Numbered from the stretch's first letter, positions 54,172-64,000 are shown. The stretch: 64,000 nt of DNA from Streptomyces sp. NBC_01476 (GCF_036227265.1 NZ_CP109446.1:5772001-5836000); one strand, 5' to 3'. The notes: a model not told the origin generated them from the sequence alone. Made by a program: numbers and translations.

Positions 54172-54257
54172 ATCCATCTCTCCTACTGGTGGGGCAGGTG
54201 TGTCCAGACCCGCACTGTACGGATCGGCAATGCCGGGAATCTTCACCCCACACCGTA

Positions 54258-54318
54258 GGAAAAAGGTAAAAAACGGAAGACCCGGACCGGCGGTGGGGGC
54301 GCCGCTCCGGGTCTTCCG
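54258..54318 (-). terminator. Rho-independent terminator of the M4 protease gene
   Basis: CGGAAGACCCGGA (54274-54286) and TCCGGGTCTTCCG (54306-54318) pair perfectly. On the minus strand the stem is followed by a T-rich tract (TTTTTTACCTTTTTCC, 54273-54258), unusual in so GC-rich a genome. Confidence 0.9.
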
Positions 54319-54330
54319 CCGATCAGGTGA

Positions 54331-56736
54331 TCAGCTGACGCTGACCGCCGTGTCGTCGATGAGGAAGCTCGTGGCGAGAGAGCTGTCCTCGGTGCCGGTG
54401 AACTTCAGGGTGACGCTCTGGCCGATGTAGGGGGTGAGGCTGACGCTGCGCTGGACGTAGCCGGTGCCCTTGTTGGCGTTGGAGTAGCTGGCGATGGTGG
54501 TGGAGCCGGCCTGGACGGTGAGCTTGTCGTAGGCGGTGCTGCTGGTCTCCTGGGAGCTGATGTACAGGTAGTAGGTGAAGGTGGCGCTGGTGCAGGTGGC
54601 GGGGATGGTCACCGACTGCGAGAGGGTGTCGGTGTGGGTGGTGCCGTAGCCGTCGAGCCAGGCCTTGTAGGAGCCGGCGTGGGCGGGGGCACCGGTGCTG
54701 TTGTCGATGACGCCGGTGGACTGGGTCCAGCCGGTGGCGCCTGATTCGAAGCCGGGGTTGGTGAGGAGCTGGCCGGCGGTGCAGCCTCCGCCGCCGCCCG
54801 AGCTGGTGACGGTCCAGGTGAAGGAGGCCGACCCGGTGGCGTTGGTGGAGTCCTTGACCGTGACGGTGACGCTGGAGGTGCCGGTGGCGGTCGGGGTGCC
54901 GGAGATCAGGCCGGTGGAGGCGTTGATCGACAGCCCGGCCGGCAGACCCGTCGCACTGTAGGTCAGGGCGCCGCTGTTGGTGCTGCTGGCCTGGATCTGC
55001 AGGCTGGCCGCGGTGTTCACCTGCGTCGACTGGTTGGCCGGCTTGGTGACGGTCACCCCGCTCGGCGTGGAGACCCGGCTGCCGACGTTGATCGCCGCCC
55101 AGGTGTTGGCCACCGTGTTGTACGTGGCGCTGCCGGCGCCCCACAGGTCGGCCGCGGCCTGGAGGGACTGGGTGCGGGCCGCCGCGTAGTTGGTGGTGGA
55201 GGTGAAGCGCTCGGTGAGCGACTTGTACCAGAGCTTGAGGGCGTTGTCCCGGCCGATGCCGGGCACCGACAGGCCGTCGGAGGTCGGGCTGTTGTAGCTG
55301 ACCCCGCCGATCACCTTGGCGCCGCTGCCCTCGGAGAGCAGGTAGAAGAAGTGGTTGGCCGGGCCGGAGGAGTAGTGCACGTCCAGGCCGCCCAGGCTGG
55401 AGGACCAGTAGTCCTTCGAGCCGCCGTCCTTGCTCGGCTTGTCCATGTACCGCAGCGGCGTACCGTCGCCGTTGATGTCGATCTTCTCGCCGATCAGGTA
55501 GTCACCCGGGTCGGCGGCGGTGTTGGAGTAGAACTCCACGCCGGTGCCGAAGATGTCGGAGGTGGCCTCGTTGAGGCCGCCCGACTCACCGGAGTAGTTC
55601 AGGCCGGCCGAGTTCGCGGTGACGCCGTGGCTCATCTCGTGCCCGGCCACGTCCAGCGCGGTCAGCGGGTGGGTGTTCCCGGAGCCGTCGCCGTACGTCA
55701 TGCAGAAGCAGGAGTCGTCCCAGAAGGCGTTCACGTAGTTGTTGCCGTAGTGGGTCCTGGAGTACGCCGCCTGGCCGTCGTCGGCGATGCCGTTGCGGCC
55801 GAAGGTGTTCTTGTAGAAGTCCCAGGTCTCCTGGGCGCCGTAGGCGGCGTCCACCCCGGCGGTCTGCGCGGTGGCCCCGTTGCCGTCGCCCCACACGTCG
55901 TCGGCGTCGGTGAAGAGCGTGCCGGTGCCGGAGGTGCTGTGGTTCAGGTTGTACGTCTTGTGGCCGCCGCGGGTGCCGTCGGTCAGGTTGTACGTCGAGC
56001 CGGAGTGCGTGGTGGTGATGCTCACCTGGCCGCTGTACTCGCTGTTGCCGACGCTGTTCTCGATGCCCTGGTACGCGTAGAGCTTCGCGCCGGTGTTCGC
56101 GTCGGTGATCACGTGCAGCTGGTTCGGCGTGCCGTCGTCCTGGAAACCGCCGATCACCGACTCCCAGGCCAGCGCCGGTATGCCGTTCGCGGCCCAGATC
56201 ACCTTGCGGGGCGCGCCGTCGGCGGCCGGGGAGGCCGCGCCGTCCGCCTTGGCGGCGCTGAGCGCGAAGGACTTCGCGGAGTCGGCGCTCCTGGCCGCGG
56301 TGGTGGAGGCGACCGCGATGGTGGCGTTGGTCGCCTTGTCGACGCCGGTGGTGGCGCCGGCCGCGTTCTGGTGCACGACCAAGTCGCCGCCGAGCACCGG
56401 CAGGCCGGCGTACGTGCGCTCGTAGCGGGTGTGGACGCTGCCGTCCTGGTCCTTGATCACGGACTTGGCGACGAGCGCTTCCTGCGCGCCGAGGTGCAGG
56501 TTCTGGGCGGTCGCGGCGGCCTGGGACTGGGCCGCCTTGGTGAGCGCCGACTGCTGGGTGGGGGACAGGGCGGCCGGCAGCGCGCCGGCCCGGGGTGCGA
56601 CGTGGCCGGACGCGGCCGGGGAGCTGCTGGTGCCGGTGTTGGCGGAAGCCGTACCGGCGGGCAGACTCACGGCGACCATCGCGGCGCCGGCGATCAGGGC
56701 GCCTGCCATGGCAGCCGTGCGGGGGGATCTGCGCAC
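54331..56736 (-). CDS. Secreted M4-family (thermolysin-like) metalloprotease
   Basis: An 801-residue secreted zinc protease. Signal peptide: residues 1-35 (VRRSPRTAAMAGALIAGAAMVAVSLPAGTASAN). An FTP/PepSY propeptide follows to about 215. The catalytic domain has the zinc motif HEMSH (in DVAGHEMSHGVTANSAG) and the third ligand Glu in GGLNEATSDIFG. After about residue 545 come a putative Ig/He_PIG domain (ATGLPAGLSINASTGLISGTPT), a Ser/Gly linker, and a C-terminal jelly-roll-like domain (LLTNPGFESGATGWTQ) that may bind carbohydrate or substrate. The GTG at 56736 follows AAGGAG by 8 bases. It would be exported and self-activated. Confidence 0.94.
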   Translation of the reverse strand: MRRSPRTAAMAGALIAGAAMVAVSLPAGTASANTGTSSSPAASGHVAPRAGALPAALSPTQQSALTKAAQSQAAATAQNLHLGAQEALVAKSVIKDQDGSVHTRYERTYAGLPVLGGDLVVHQNAAGATTGVDKATNATIAVASTTAARSADSAKSFALSAAKADGAASPAADGAPRKVIWAANGIPALAWESVIGGFQDDGTPNQLHVITDANTGAKLYAYQGIENSVGNSEYSGQVSITTTHSGSTYNLTDGTRGGHKTYNLNHSTSGTGTLFTDADDVWGDGNGATAQTAGVDAAYGAQETWDFYKNTFGRNGIADDGQAAYSRTHYGNNYVNAFWDDSCFCMTYGDGSGNTHPLTALDVAGHEMSHGVTANSAGLNYSGESGGLNEATSDIFGTGVEFYSNTAADPGDYLIGEKIDINGDGTPLRYMDKPSKDGGSKDYWSSSLGGLDVHYSSGPANHFFYLLSEGSGAKVIGGVSYNSPTSDGLSVPGIGRDNALKLWYKSLTERFTSTTNYAAARTQSLQAAADLWGAGSATYNTVANTWAAINVGSRVSTPSGVTVTKPANQSTQVNTAASLQIQASSTNSGALTYSATGLPAGLSINASTGLISGTPTATGTSSVTVTVKDSTNATGSASFTWTVTSSGGGGGCTAGQLLTNPGFESGATGWTQSTGVIDNSTGAPAHAGSYKAWLDGYGTTHTDTLSQSVTIPATCTSATFTYYLYISSQETSSTAYDKLTVQAGSTTIASYSNANKGTGYVQRSVSLTPYIGQSVTLKFTGTEDSSLATSFLIDDTAVSVS

Positions 56737-57201
56737 TGTGTGAACTCCTTCTGCGGCGGCCGCGGGTGGCGGCCGGGACAGTCCGGGCAGATGGGGATGG
56801 TGGGGTCTACCCGGGTAGAGCTGTGTGATTGCTGTGGAGCGTGTTGCTGTGGAGCGGAGCACAGAGTGGCACCCTTTACCTGTCCATGTCATTGGCATGA
56901 CCCGGAAATGGCTGGAAATCGTTCGGAGTACGGGACGTGAGGTCCGTATAACGGGCAGATGTGAGAGCCGTGTTGCGGGCGGGCAAAATTTTCCGGCCCC
57001 CAAAAGGGGTGTGCGATGGCATATCGGCCTCGCCGGGTGAGTGGTGTGCGGAGCCGCGTCAACTCAGCCCGTGAGACAGATGGCCGGACTTCGACGGTGG
57101 CGGGTAAAGCGCCGCGACCGGCGTCAACTTCACGCCGCGGGGAGATCGCCAGCAGTGAAAACCAGATGAGGGCTGTCGGTGGTGGGCCCTAGGGTCGTGA
57201 G
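56737..57201. other. 465-bp divergent region, M4 protease / ABC exporter
   Basis: No gene. On the plus strand a 15-bp tandem repeat (TTGCTGTGGAGCGTG, 56829-56857, second copy nearly complete) lies about 95-120 bases upstream of the protease. GTCAT-TGGC-ATGAC (56888-56901) is a perfect short inverted repeat. An A/T-rich patch (GCAAAATTTTCC near 56983-56994) follows. TAGGGT (57190-57195) serves the ABC gene. Nothing else is seen. Confidence 0.5.
57190..57195 (+). promoter_or_regulatory. -10 hexamer TAGGGT, probable leaderless start of the ABC exporter operon
   Basis: TAGGGT is followed by 6 bases and the GTG at 57202. A second possible start, ATG, is the next codon. Confidence 0.45.
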
Positions 57202-59202
57202 GTGATGCCTGCCACGGAACCCTCAGCCGCCCCACCCGCCCCGCCACCCGCCCCGCCACCCGCGCACTCGACCGTGCGCTCACTGCTGCGGCTGTGGCCG
57301 TATGTGAGACCGGTCCGGTTCCTGCTCGGCGCGTCGGCGGTGGTCGCGGTGGCCGCCTCGTGCATGGCGCTGCTGATCCCGCTGGTGCTCAAGTGGATGG
57401 TGGACGGCCCGATCAGCGACCACGACACCGGCGGGGTCTGGCTCGGCGGCGCGCTGGTGCTGCTGCTCGGGCTGCTGGAGGCGGGGCTCTTCGGGGTGCG
57501 CCGGTGGATGGTCGCCCGTCCGCTGGCCGGTGTCGAGGCCGGCATGCGCGGCGACCTCTACCGGCATCTGCAGCGCCTTCCGGTGGAGTTCCACGACAAG
57601 TGGGCGTCGGGGCAGCTCCTGTCCCGGGCCACCATGGACCTGCAGAGCCTGCGGATGTTCCTGGCCTTCCCGCTGGTCTTCCTGGTGGTCAACGGCGCCA
57701 CCATCGTGATCGGCTTCGCCATCCTCTTCGCGCAGTCGTGGCTGCTCGGCCTGGTGCTGCTCGCGCCCCTGGTCCCGCTGGTGATCCTCTGCTCGTACTT
57801 CGAGACGCGGTACGCGCTGGCCGCCCGCCGCGCCCAGGACCAGGCCGGCGACCTGGCCACCCTCGTCGAGGAGTCGGTGCTCGGCATCCGGATCGTCAAG
57901 GCGTTCGGCCGGCACCGCAGCCAGGCGCTGGCCTTCCGCGGCAAGACCCGGGAGCTGTGGCAGACCGAGATGCGCAAGGCCCGGCTGCTCTCCGACCTCT
58001 GGGCGGTCATCATGACGCTGCCGGAGCTGGCGATCGGGGCCGCGCTGCTGCTCGGCGTCCTCCAGGTCTCCGACGGCAAGCTCTCGGCCGGCACCCTGGT
58101 GGCCTTCTTGTCGACGGCGCTGGCGCTGCGCTGGCCGGTGGAGTCCATCGGCTTCCTGCTCGCGATGAGCAACGAGGCGGCCACCGCCGCCGACCGCTAC
58201 TTCGATGTGATGGACGCCCCCGAGGCCGACATCTCGGGCCGCGAGGCGGAGCCCGAGGCGGACGGCGTGCGGCTGACCGGCGTCCGCTTCCGCTACCCCG
58301 ATGCCCCTGAGGGCAGCCCCGACCTGCTCACCGGGGTCGACCTGCACATCCGGCCCGGCGAGACGATGGCACTGGTCGGCGCCACCGGCAGCGGCAAGAC
58401 CACCCTCACCGCGCTGCTGCCCCGCCTGCACCAGGCGACCGGCGGCCGGATCACCCTGGACGGCGCCGACATCGCCGAACTCCCGGTGGCCCGGCTGCGC
58501 GAACTGGTCGCCGTCGCCTTCGAGGAGCCGACGCTCTTCTCGGCCACCGTCCGGGAGAACGTCGAGATGGGCGCGGGACCGGACGGGGCGAGCGAGGAGC
58601 AGGTGCTGCGGGCGCTGGCCGTCGCCCAGTGCGACTTCGTGCAGCGGCTGCCGGAGGGCCTGGACACCCAGGTCGGCGAGCAGGGCCTCAGCCTGTCCGG
58701 CGGCCAGCGGCAGCGGCTCGCGCTGGCCCGCGCGGTCGTCGGCCGGCCGCGGTTCCTCGTGCTGGACGATCCGCTCTCCGCGCTCGACGTGCACACCGAG
58801 GCGCTGGTCGAGGCGGGGCTGCGGGACGTGCTGCGGACGACCACCGCACTGGTCGTCGCCCACCGCCCGTCGACAGTCCTGCTCGCCGACCGGGTGGCGC
58901 TGCTCACCGGCGGCCGGATCACGGCGGTCGGCACCCATGCGGAACTGCTGCGGGACAGCGCCGAGTACCGCCACCTGATGTCGGGCGACGACGCGTCGCC
59001 CGACGGGCCCCCGTCCGGACCGGCCGCCGGCGACCGGACCGGCGACGAGACCGGCGACGAGACCGCCGCTCGGACGGGCGACGAGACCACCGCCCGGACG
59101 GGCGACGAGACCGCCGCTCGGACCGGCGACGAGACCGCTGACGAGTCGGCTGACGCGTCCGCTGACGAGTCCGCCCCCGCGCTGGAGAGGAGCGACGCCT
59201 GA
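57202..59202 (+). CDS. ABC exporter half-transporter with degenerate ATPase site residue (subunit 1)
   Basis: A 666-residue protein with six membrane helices (about 33-320) and one nucleotide-binding domain. Walker A is GATGSGKTT, the signature is the canonical LSGGQ (GLSLSGGQRQRLALARA), and Walker B is FLVLDDPLSALD, where Asp replaces the catalytic Glu. The H-loop is VVAHRPS. After about residue 610 there is a repetitive tail of RTGDETAA units rich in Asp, Glu and Thr. The stop overlaps the next start (TGATG). The two proteins surely form a heterodimer of the TM287/288 or BmrCD class. Substrate unknown. Confidence 0.93.
   Translation: MMPATEPSAAPPAPPPAPPPAHSTVRSLLRLWPYVRPVRFLLGASAVVAVAASCMALLIPLVLKWMVDGPISDHDTGGVWLGGALVLLLGLLEAGLFGVRRWMVARPLAGVEAGMRGDLYRHLQRLPVEFHDKWASGQLLSRATMDLQSLRMFLAFPLVFLVVNGATIVIGFAILFAQSWLLGLVLLAPLVPLVILCSYFETRYALAARRAQDQAGDLATLVEESVLGIRIVKAFGRHRSQALAFRGKTRELWQTEMRKARLLSDLWAVIMTLPELAIGAALLLGVLQVSDGKLSAGTLVAFLSTALALRWPVESIGFLLAMSNEAATAADRYFDVMDAPEADISGREAEPEADGVRLTGVRFRYPDAPEGSPDLLTGVDLHIRPGETMALVGATGSGKTTLTALLPRLHQATGGRITLDGADIAELPVARLRELVAVAFEEPTLFSATVRENVEMGAGPDGASEEQVLRALAVAQCDFVQRLPEGLDTQVGEQGLSLSGGQRQRLALARAVVGRPRFLVLDDPLSALDVHTEALVEAGLRDVLRTTTALVVAHRPSTVLLADRVALLTGGRITAVGTHAELLRDSAEYRHLMSGDDASPDGPPSGPAAGDRTGDETGDETAARTGDETTARTGDETAARTGDETADESADASADESAPALERSDA
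59029..59142 (+). repeat. Coding tandem repeats (RTGDETAA, about 24 bp)
   Basis: Units starting CGGACGGGCGACGAGACC recur at 59071, 59095 and 59119, with shorter GACCGGCGACGA copies before. They encode an acidic C-terminal tail on the first exporter subunit. Confidence 0.8.
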
Positions 59203-61076
59203 TGACCTCCGTGGCAGCACCGACCGCCGCCGGGCCGGAAGAACCGGCGGAGCCGGCCGGCCCGGCACCCGAACAGCCCACCCGTGTCGACCCGTTCGAC
59301 AAGGACGTCCTGCCCGCCCCCAAGAACGCCCAGCGCCGCCTGCTCCGGTCGCTGCTCAGCGGCCAGAGCAGGCGGCTCTGGCTCGCCGGTGTGCTGCTGC
59401 TCGTCCAGCAGGCCGCGGTCCAGGCCGGCCCGCTGCTCGTCGCGTACGCCATCGACCACGCCATCCCGCAGGTCCGCGACGGCCGGCACGGCGCGCTGAT
59501 CGCGGTCGCGGCCGGCTACCTCGGCTGCGGACTGCTCTCCGGCGTGCTGCAGCGCTGGTTCATCCGGATCGAGGCAGTGGTCAGCCAGGACGTGCTGATC
59601 GATCTGCGGGGCCGGATCTTCCGGCACGCCCAGTCGCTCAGCCTCGACTTCCACGAGCGCTACACCTCCGGCCGGCTGATCGCCCGCGCCACCTCCGATG
59701 TGGAGACCATCCGCGAACTGCTCACCGACGGGCTCGAAGAGCTGATCGGCGTCATCCTCTCCGCGGCCTACATCACCGTGCTGCTCCTGGTCCTGGACTG
59801 GAAGCTGGGGCTGGCCACCCTCATCTCGTACGGGCCGCTGTACGTCGCCATCCGCGGCTTCCAGAAGCGCTCGATGGTGGCGTACCGGAAGCGGTCCACG
59901 GCCATCGCGGCGGTCATCGTGAAGTTCACCGAGACGATGAACGGCATCCGGCCGGTCAAGGCATTCCGCCGGGAGCAGCCCAACGACGCGGCCTTCCTTG
60001 AGCTGAACCACCGGCACGAGCGGGCCAACGGCGACGCGATCCTGGAGATGGCACGCTATGTCGTCGTCTCCCGGCTGATCGCCAACATCACCATCGCCGG
60101 CATCGTGCTGTGGGGTGCCTACCGGGTGGCCGGCGGCGGCATGGCGCTCGGCGTGCTCGCCGCGTTCGTGCTCTACCTGCGCCGGCTGTACGACCCGATC
60201 GACCGGCTCGGCATGTTCCTCAACTCCTACCAGTCCGCCGCTGCCTCGCTGGAGAAGATCGCCGGCCTGCTGGCGCAGGAGCCCACCGTGCCCGACCCGG
60301 AGCAGCCGGTGCCGCTGCCCGAGCGGGCCGACGGGCGGCCCGGCCGCGAAGTGGTCTTCGACCAGGTCCGGTTCGCCTACCGCACCGGCGGTGAGGTGCT
60401 GCCCACCTTCTCCTTGCGGCTGCCCGCCGGGCAGACGGTGGCGGTGGTCGGCGCGACCGGCGCAGGGAAGTCGACGCTCGCCAAGCTGCTGGCCCGCTTC
60501 TACGACCCCACCGACGGCGAGGTGTGCCTCGACGGCGTCCCGCTGCGCGACCTGTCCCGTACCGATCTGCGCCGGGGCGTGGTCATGGTCACCCAGGAGG
60601 CGTTCCTCTTCTCCGGCACGATCGCCGACAACATCACCATCGGCCGGCCCGACGCCGCCCGGGAGGAGGTGGAGGCCGCCGCCCGGGCCATCGGGGCGCA
60701 CGACTTCATCGCGGCGCTGCCGGACGGTTACGACACCGACGTGCGCAAGCGCGGTGGGCGCATCTCGGCCGGCCAGCGCCAGCTCGTCGCGTTCGCGCGG
60801 GCGCTGCTGGCCGACCCGGCGGTGCTGATCCTCGACGAGGCCACCTCCTCGCTCGACGTCCCCGGCGAGCGGGCCGTCCAGCACGCCATGCGGACCGTGC
60901 TCACCGGGCGCACCGCGGTGATCATCGCGCACCGTCTGTCCACGGTGGAGATCGCCGACCGGGTGCTGGTGATGCGCGACGGCCGGATCGTGGAGGACGG
61001 CACCCCCGGCCGGCTGATCTCCGCCGAGGGGCACTTCGCGGGGCTCCACCAGGCATGGCGGGACAGCCTGGTCTGA
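59202..61076 (+). CDS. ABC exporter half-transporter with catalytic ATPase site residue (subunit 2)
   Basis: A 624-residue partner with six membrane helices (about 60-330) and one ATPase domain. Walker A is GATGAGKST, the signature is ISAGQ in place of LSGGQ, Walker B is VLILDEATSSLD with the catalytic Glu, and the H-loop is IIAHRLS. Because each ATP site pairs Walker motifs of one subunit with the signature of the other, the canonical LSGGQ of subunit 1 and this Glu share one good site. The ISAGQ and the Asp of subunit 1 share the degenerate one. This is the known asymmetry of heterodimeric exporters. Confidence 0.94.
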   Translation: MTSVAAPTAAGPEEPAEPAGPAPEQPTRVDPFDKDVLPAPKNAQRRLLRSLLSGQSRRLWLAGVLLLVQQAAVQAGPLLVAYAIDHAIPQVRDGRHGALIAVAAGYLGCGLLSGVLQRWFIRIEAVVSQDVLIDLRGRIFRHAQSLSLDFHERYTSGRLIARATSDVETIRELLTDGLEELIGVILSAAYITVLLLVLDWKLGLATLISYGPLYVAIRGFQKRSMVAYRKRSTAIAAVIVKFTETMNGIRPVKAFRREQPNDAAFLELNHRHERANGDAILEMARYVVVSRLIANITIAGIVLWGAYRVAGGGMALGVLAAFVLYLRRLYDPIDRLGMFLNSYQSAAASLEKIAGLLAQEPTVPDPEQPVPLPERADGRPGREVVFDQVRFAYRTGGEVLPTFSLRLPAGQTVAVVGATGAGKSTLAKLLARFYDPTDGEVCLDGVPLRDLSRTDLRRGVVMVTQEAFLFSGTIADNITIGRPDAAREEVEAAARAIGAHDFIAALPDGYDTDVRKRGGRISAGQRQLVAFARALLADPAVLILDEATSSLDVPGERAVQHAMRTVLTGRTAVIIAHRLSTVEIADRVLVMRDGRIVEDGTPGRLISAEGHFAGLHQAWRDSLV

Positions 61077-61206
61077 CCCCGGGGCGCGTCCGCGGCGCGG
61101 TGGGCGGCACCGGCCGGGGCCGCGGGGTTCCGGGGGCCGGTGCGCGACAGCCGCGTGCCGCCTCCCGGCCGGCCCGCGGGGCGAACGGCAACGGCACCGC
61201 CGCCGT

Positions 61207-61362
61207 CTACCGCCGCTCCGCCGCCGCCAGTTGGTGCAGCGTCCAGCCACGGCCCCGGGGGTCGAGCGGCCGGGTTGCGGCGGTGAAGACCTCCGCGGCA
61301 CGGCGATAGGAGAGCCGGCCCCGGCGGAACAGCGGGCCGGGGAGCCCCGTGCCGGGAAGTGA
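61207..61362 (-). pseudogene. Remnant of a Streptomyces-type integrase (tyrosine recombinase)
   Basis: On the minus strand about 51 codons read GSLPGTGLPGPLFRRGRLSYRRAAEV and RPLDPRGRGWTLHQL before a stop. The GRARLSYRRAAE...WTLHQLRHS block is characteristic, as I recall it, of a family of actinobacterial tyrosine recombinases, just before the catalytic His-x2-Arg. Here it breaks off right after HQL and loses the catalytic residues. No N-terminal half is present because the MFS gene begins there. This appears to be a decayed trace of a mobile element or phage. Confidence 0.5.
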
Positions 61363-61381
61363 GCCGGCGGCGGCCGCCGGG

Positions 61382-62659
61382 TCAGGATGTGGCGCGGTGC
61401 AGGTTGCGTACCGCTGGGATGGCCAGCAGTGCGACCGCCACCAGGACCGCGACCACGCCGCCCGCCTGGAGCACATGGCCGGTGCCGAAGGCGGTGGACG
61501 CCGGGCCGGCCAGTGCCTGGCCCACCGGGACCATCGCGATCGACCCCGCCACCTCATAGGCGTGAATACGGTTCAGGATGTCGTTCGGCACCTGAGTCTG
61601 CACGCTGGTGGACCAGTTGACGCCCCAGTAGGCGGTGCCCATGCCGGCCACGAAGACACAGCCGCAGATCGCGCCGACCGGCAGGTCGATGCCGACCGAG
61701 GCCGGCATCAGCGCGGTGGCGAACAGGGCGATCGACCCGGCCCGCAGCGGATGGGCGGCCCGCAGCCGCATCGCGATCAGCGCGCCCACCGCGGTGCCGC
61801 CGCCCAGCGCCGAGTTGACCAGGCCGTACGCGCCGGCGCCGTGCTCGGGGATCAGCCGGCCGGCCGCCAGCGGGGTGTACGGGCCGATCACGAAGACCAT
61901 GAACGCCATCCACACCACGATCACCGACCACATCCAGGTACGGGACCTGAACTCCCGCCAGCCCTCCGCCAGATCGGCCCGGTAGGACGCGGTGGCCGCG
62001 CCGATCCTGGCCGGCAGCGGAGCGAGCCGCAGCAGGATCAGGCACACCGCGCTGGTCAGATACGTGGACGCGTGGACGGCGAACACCACGCCGGGCGAGG
62101 CGAATCCGACCAGTGCGCCGGCGAGCGCCGGCCCGGCCAGGCTCGCCACCGACTCCGCGGTCCTGGTCACCGCGTTGGCCCCCTGCACATCGCGCGCCAC
62201 CCGGACGATCGTGCTGGCCACGCCGGGCTGGAAGGTCGCCGCCGCGGTGCCGTTGACCACCGCGATCACCACCATCTCCCACAGGTGCACCCGGTGGGTG
62301 AGGAAGAGGAAGGCGGCGGTCGACTGCGAGCAGACCCGGACCAGGTCGGCGCCGATCATCTGGGCGCGGACGTTGAAGCGGTCCGCGAACACCCCGCCGA
62401 AGACGACGAGTCCGGCGAAGCAGGCGGTGGTGGCGGCCATCACCAGGCCGATGTCACCGGCCGAGTAGCCGTAGGAGAGCAGGCCCGCGGACAGGGCCAC
62501 CGGCAGCATGGTGTCGCCGAGCATCGCGACCGTGCGGGCGGTGAAGTAGCAGCGGAAGTTGCCGGACCACAAGCGGTCGCCGAGCGGTACCAACTGCCCC
62601 GGGGTGACCTCGGCGGCGGAGTCGGCCTGACGGTCGGAACGCGGTGCTGAAGAGGTCAC
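61382..62659 (-). CDS. MFS transporter
   Basis: A 425-residue transporter with about 12 helices after a short cytoplasmic start. The motif GGVFADRFNVRAQMIGADLVR between helices 2 and 3 and the pattern FRCYFTARTVAMLGDTMLPVALSAGLL fit the DHA3/enterobactin-exporter (MFS_3) group. The start is GTG at 62659; no good ribosome site is seen. It is followed by the integrase remnant and converges with the ABC exporter. Substrate unknown. Confidence 0.9.
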   Translation of the reverse strand: MTSSAPRSDRQADSAAEVTPGQLVPLGDRLWSGNFRCYFTARTVAMLGDTMLPVALSAGLLSYGYSAGDIGLVMAATTACFAGLVVFGGVFADRFNVRAQMIGADLVRVCSQSTAAFLFLTHRVHLWEMVVIAVVNGTAAATFQPGVASTIVRVARDVQGANAVTRTAESVASLAGPALAGALVGFASPGVVFAVHASTYLTSAVCLILLRLAPLPARIGAATASYRADLAEGWREFRSRTWMWSVIVVWMAFMVFVIGPYTPLAAGRLIPEHGAGAYGLVNSALGGGTAVGALIAMRLRAAHPLRAGSIALFATALMPASVGIDLPVGAICGCVFVAGMGTAYWGVNWSTSVQTQVPNDILNRIHAYEVAGSIAMVPVGQALAGPASTAFGTGHVLQAGGVVAVLVAVALLAIPAVRNLHRATS

Positions 62660-62755
62660 GGCACCAGAATGGACTGGACCTCTCCGTGGCGTCCAGCCGG
62701 TTGCCCGCCGCTCGGCGAAAGCCCTCGATCACACGCGTGAGCTGCGGCGCAGCCG

Positions 62756-64000
<1,245 letters not shown>

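Noticed and set aside
51581..54253. 890-codon open frame on the minus strand opposite glgP
   Set aside because: It spans past the glgP end into the cold-shock gene in another frame. It has no domain, and glgP is unmistakable.
59029..59142. Frameshift or assembly artefact in the first exporter subunit tail
   Set aside because: The repeats are in frame, keep a coherent acidic peptide and end with a normal coupled stop/start.
58293..61301. 1002-codon open frame on the minus strand opposite the ABC exporter pair
   Set aside because: It is a GC-driven shadow. The plus strand carries all ABC motifs in frame across both genes.

Overview
This window is about 72% GC or higher by eye, carries dense third-position GC, uses ATG, GTG and TTG starts, and encodes hallmark actinobacterial genes (filP/scy cytoskeleton, NucS, the GlgE pathway, AIM24 and DUF6230 families). 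It is a stretch of a Streptomyces or close relative chromosome. From memory of gene order, it looks broadly collinear with the S. coelicolor core region around SCO5386-SCO5456 (filP-scy-mce-thl-meaB, icmA, pyk2-ackA-pta-pfkA, glgB-mak-treS-glgE-glgP). I could not run a search to confirm this.

Layout. 1-8.1 kb: the end of a STAS-domain anti-anti-sigma-like gene, a large P-loop membrane-anchored protein, the mismatch endonuclease nucS, an SCO5389-type protein, a luciferase-like oxidoreductase, a small zinc-site protein and a dienelactone-hydrolase-like enzyme. 8.1-12.2 kb: two paralogous ABC-2 exporter cassettes. 12.3-17.0 kb: filP and scy, the polar-growth coiled-coil cytoskeleton. 17.0-19.9 kb: methylmalonyl-CoA epimerase, thiolase and meaB. 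20.1-29.7 kb: an accessory block with an MFS pump and its divergent ArsR-like regulator, MTH1187 and DUF3817 genes, DUF2127, three tandem AIM24 genes, two MarR regulators, a second DUF3817 gene and the isobutyryl-CoA mutase large subunit. 29.8-35.2 kb: DUF397, TetR, a thioredoxin-fold/TPR protein and a DUF6230/DUF6114/secreted-protein triad. 35.3-42.5 kb: central carbon genes pyk, ackA, pta, a D-lactate-dehydrogenase-like gene and pfkA. 42.6-53.9 kb: the GlgE alpha-glucan pathway (glgE-treS-mak-glgB, with divergent glgP). 54.0-64.0 kb: a cold-shock protein, a secreted M4 metalloprotease, a heterodimeric ABC exporter, an integrase remnant, an MFS transporter and the C-terminal part of glgX, which runs off the right edge.

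How the genes fit together. TreS converts maltose and trehalose, Mak makes maltose-1-phosphate, GlgE polymerises it, GlgB branches the product, and GlgP and GlgX degrade it. PfkA, Pyk, Pta, AckA and the 2-hydroxyacid dehydrogenase handle glycolytic flux and overflow. Mce, thiolase, MeaB and IcmA belong to acyl-CoA and B12-mutase metabolism.

The most interesting signals are regulatory. Ten genes have a TANNNT -10 hexamer only 6-8 nt before the start codon, so they look leaderless. Three intergenic regions carry Crp-like GTGA-N6-TCAC palindromes. There are near-perfect operators beside the tetR gene and between mce and thl. A 668-bp leader full of repeats precedes the DUF6230 triad. That triad and the triple-AIM24 operon are the best candidates for poorly described systems. 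No tRNA, rRNA, CRISPR array or intact insertion sequence was seen.
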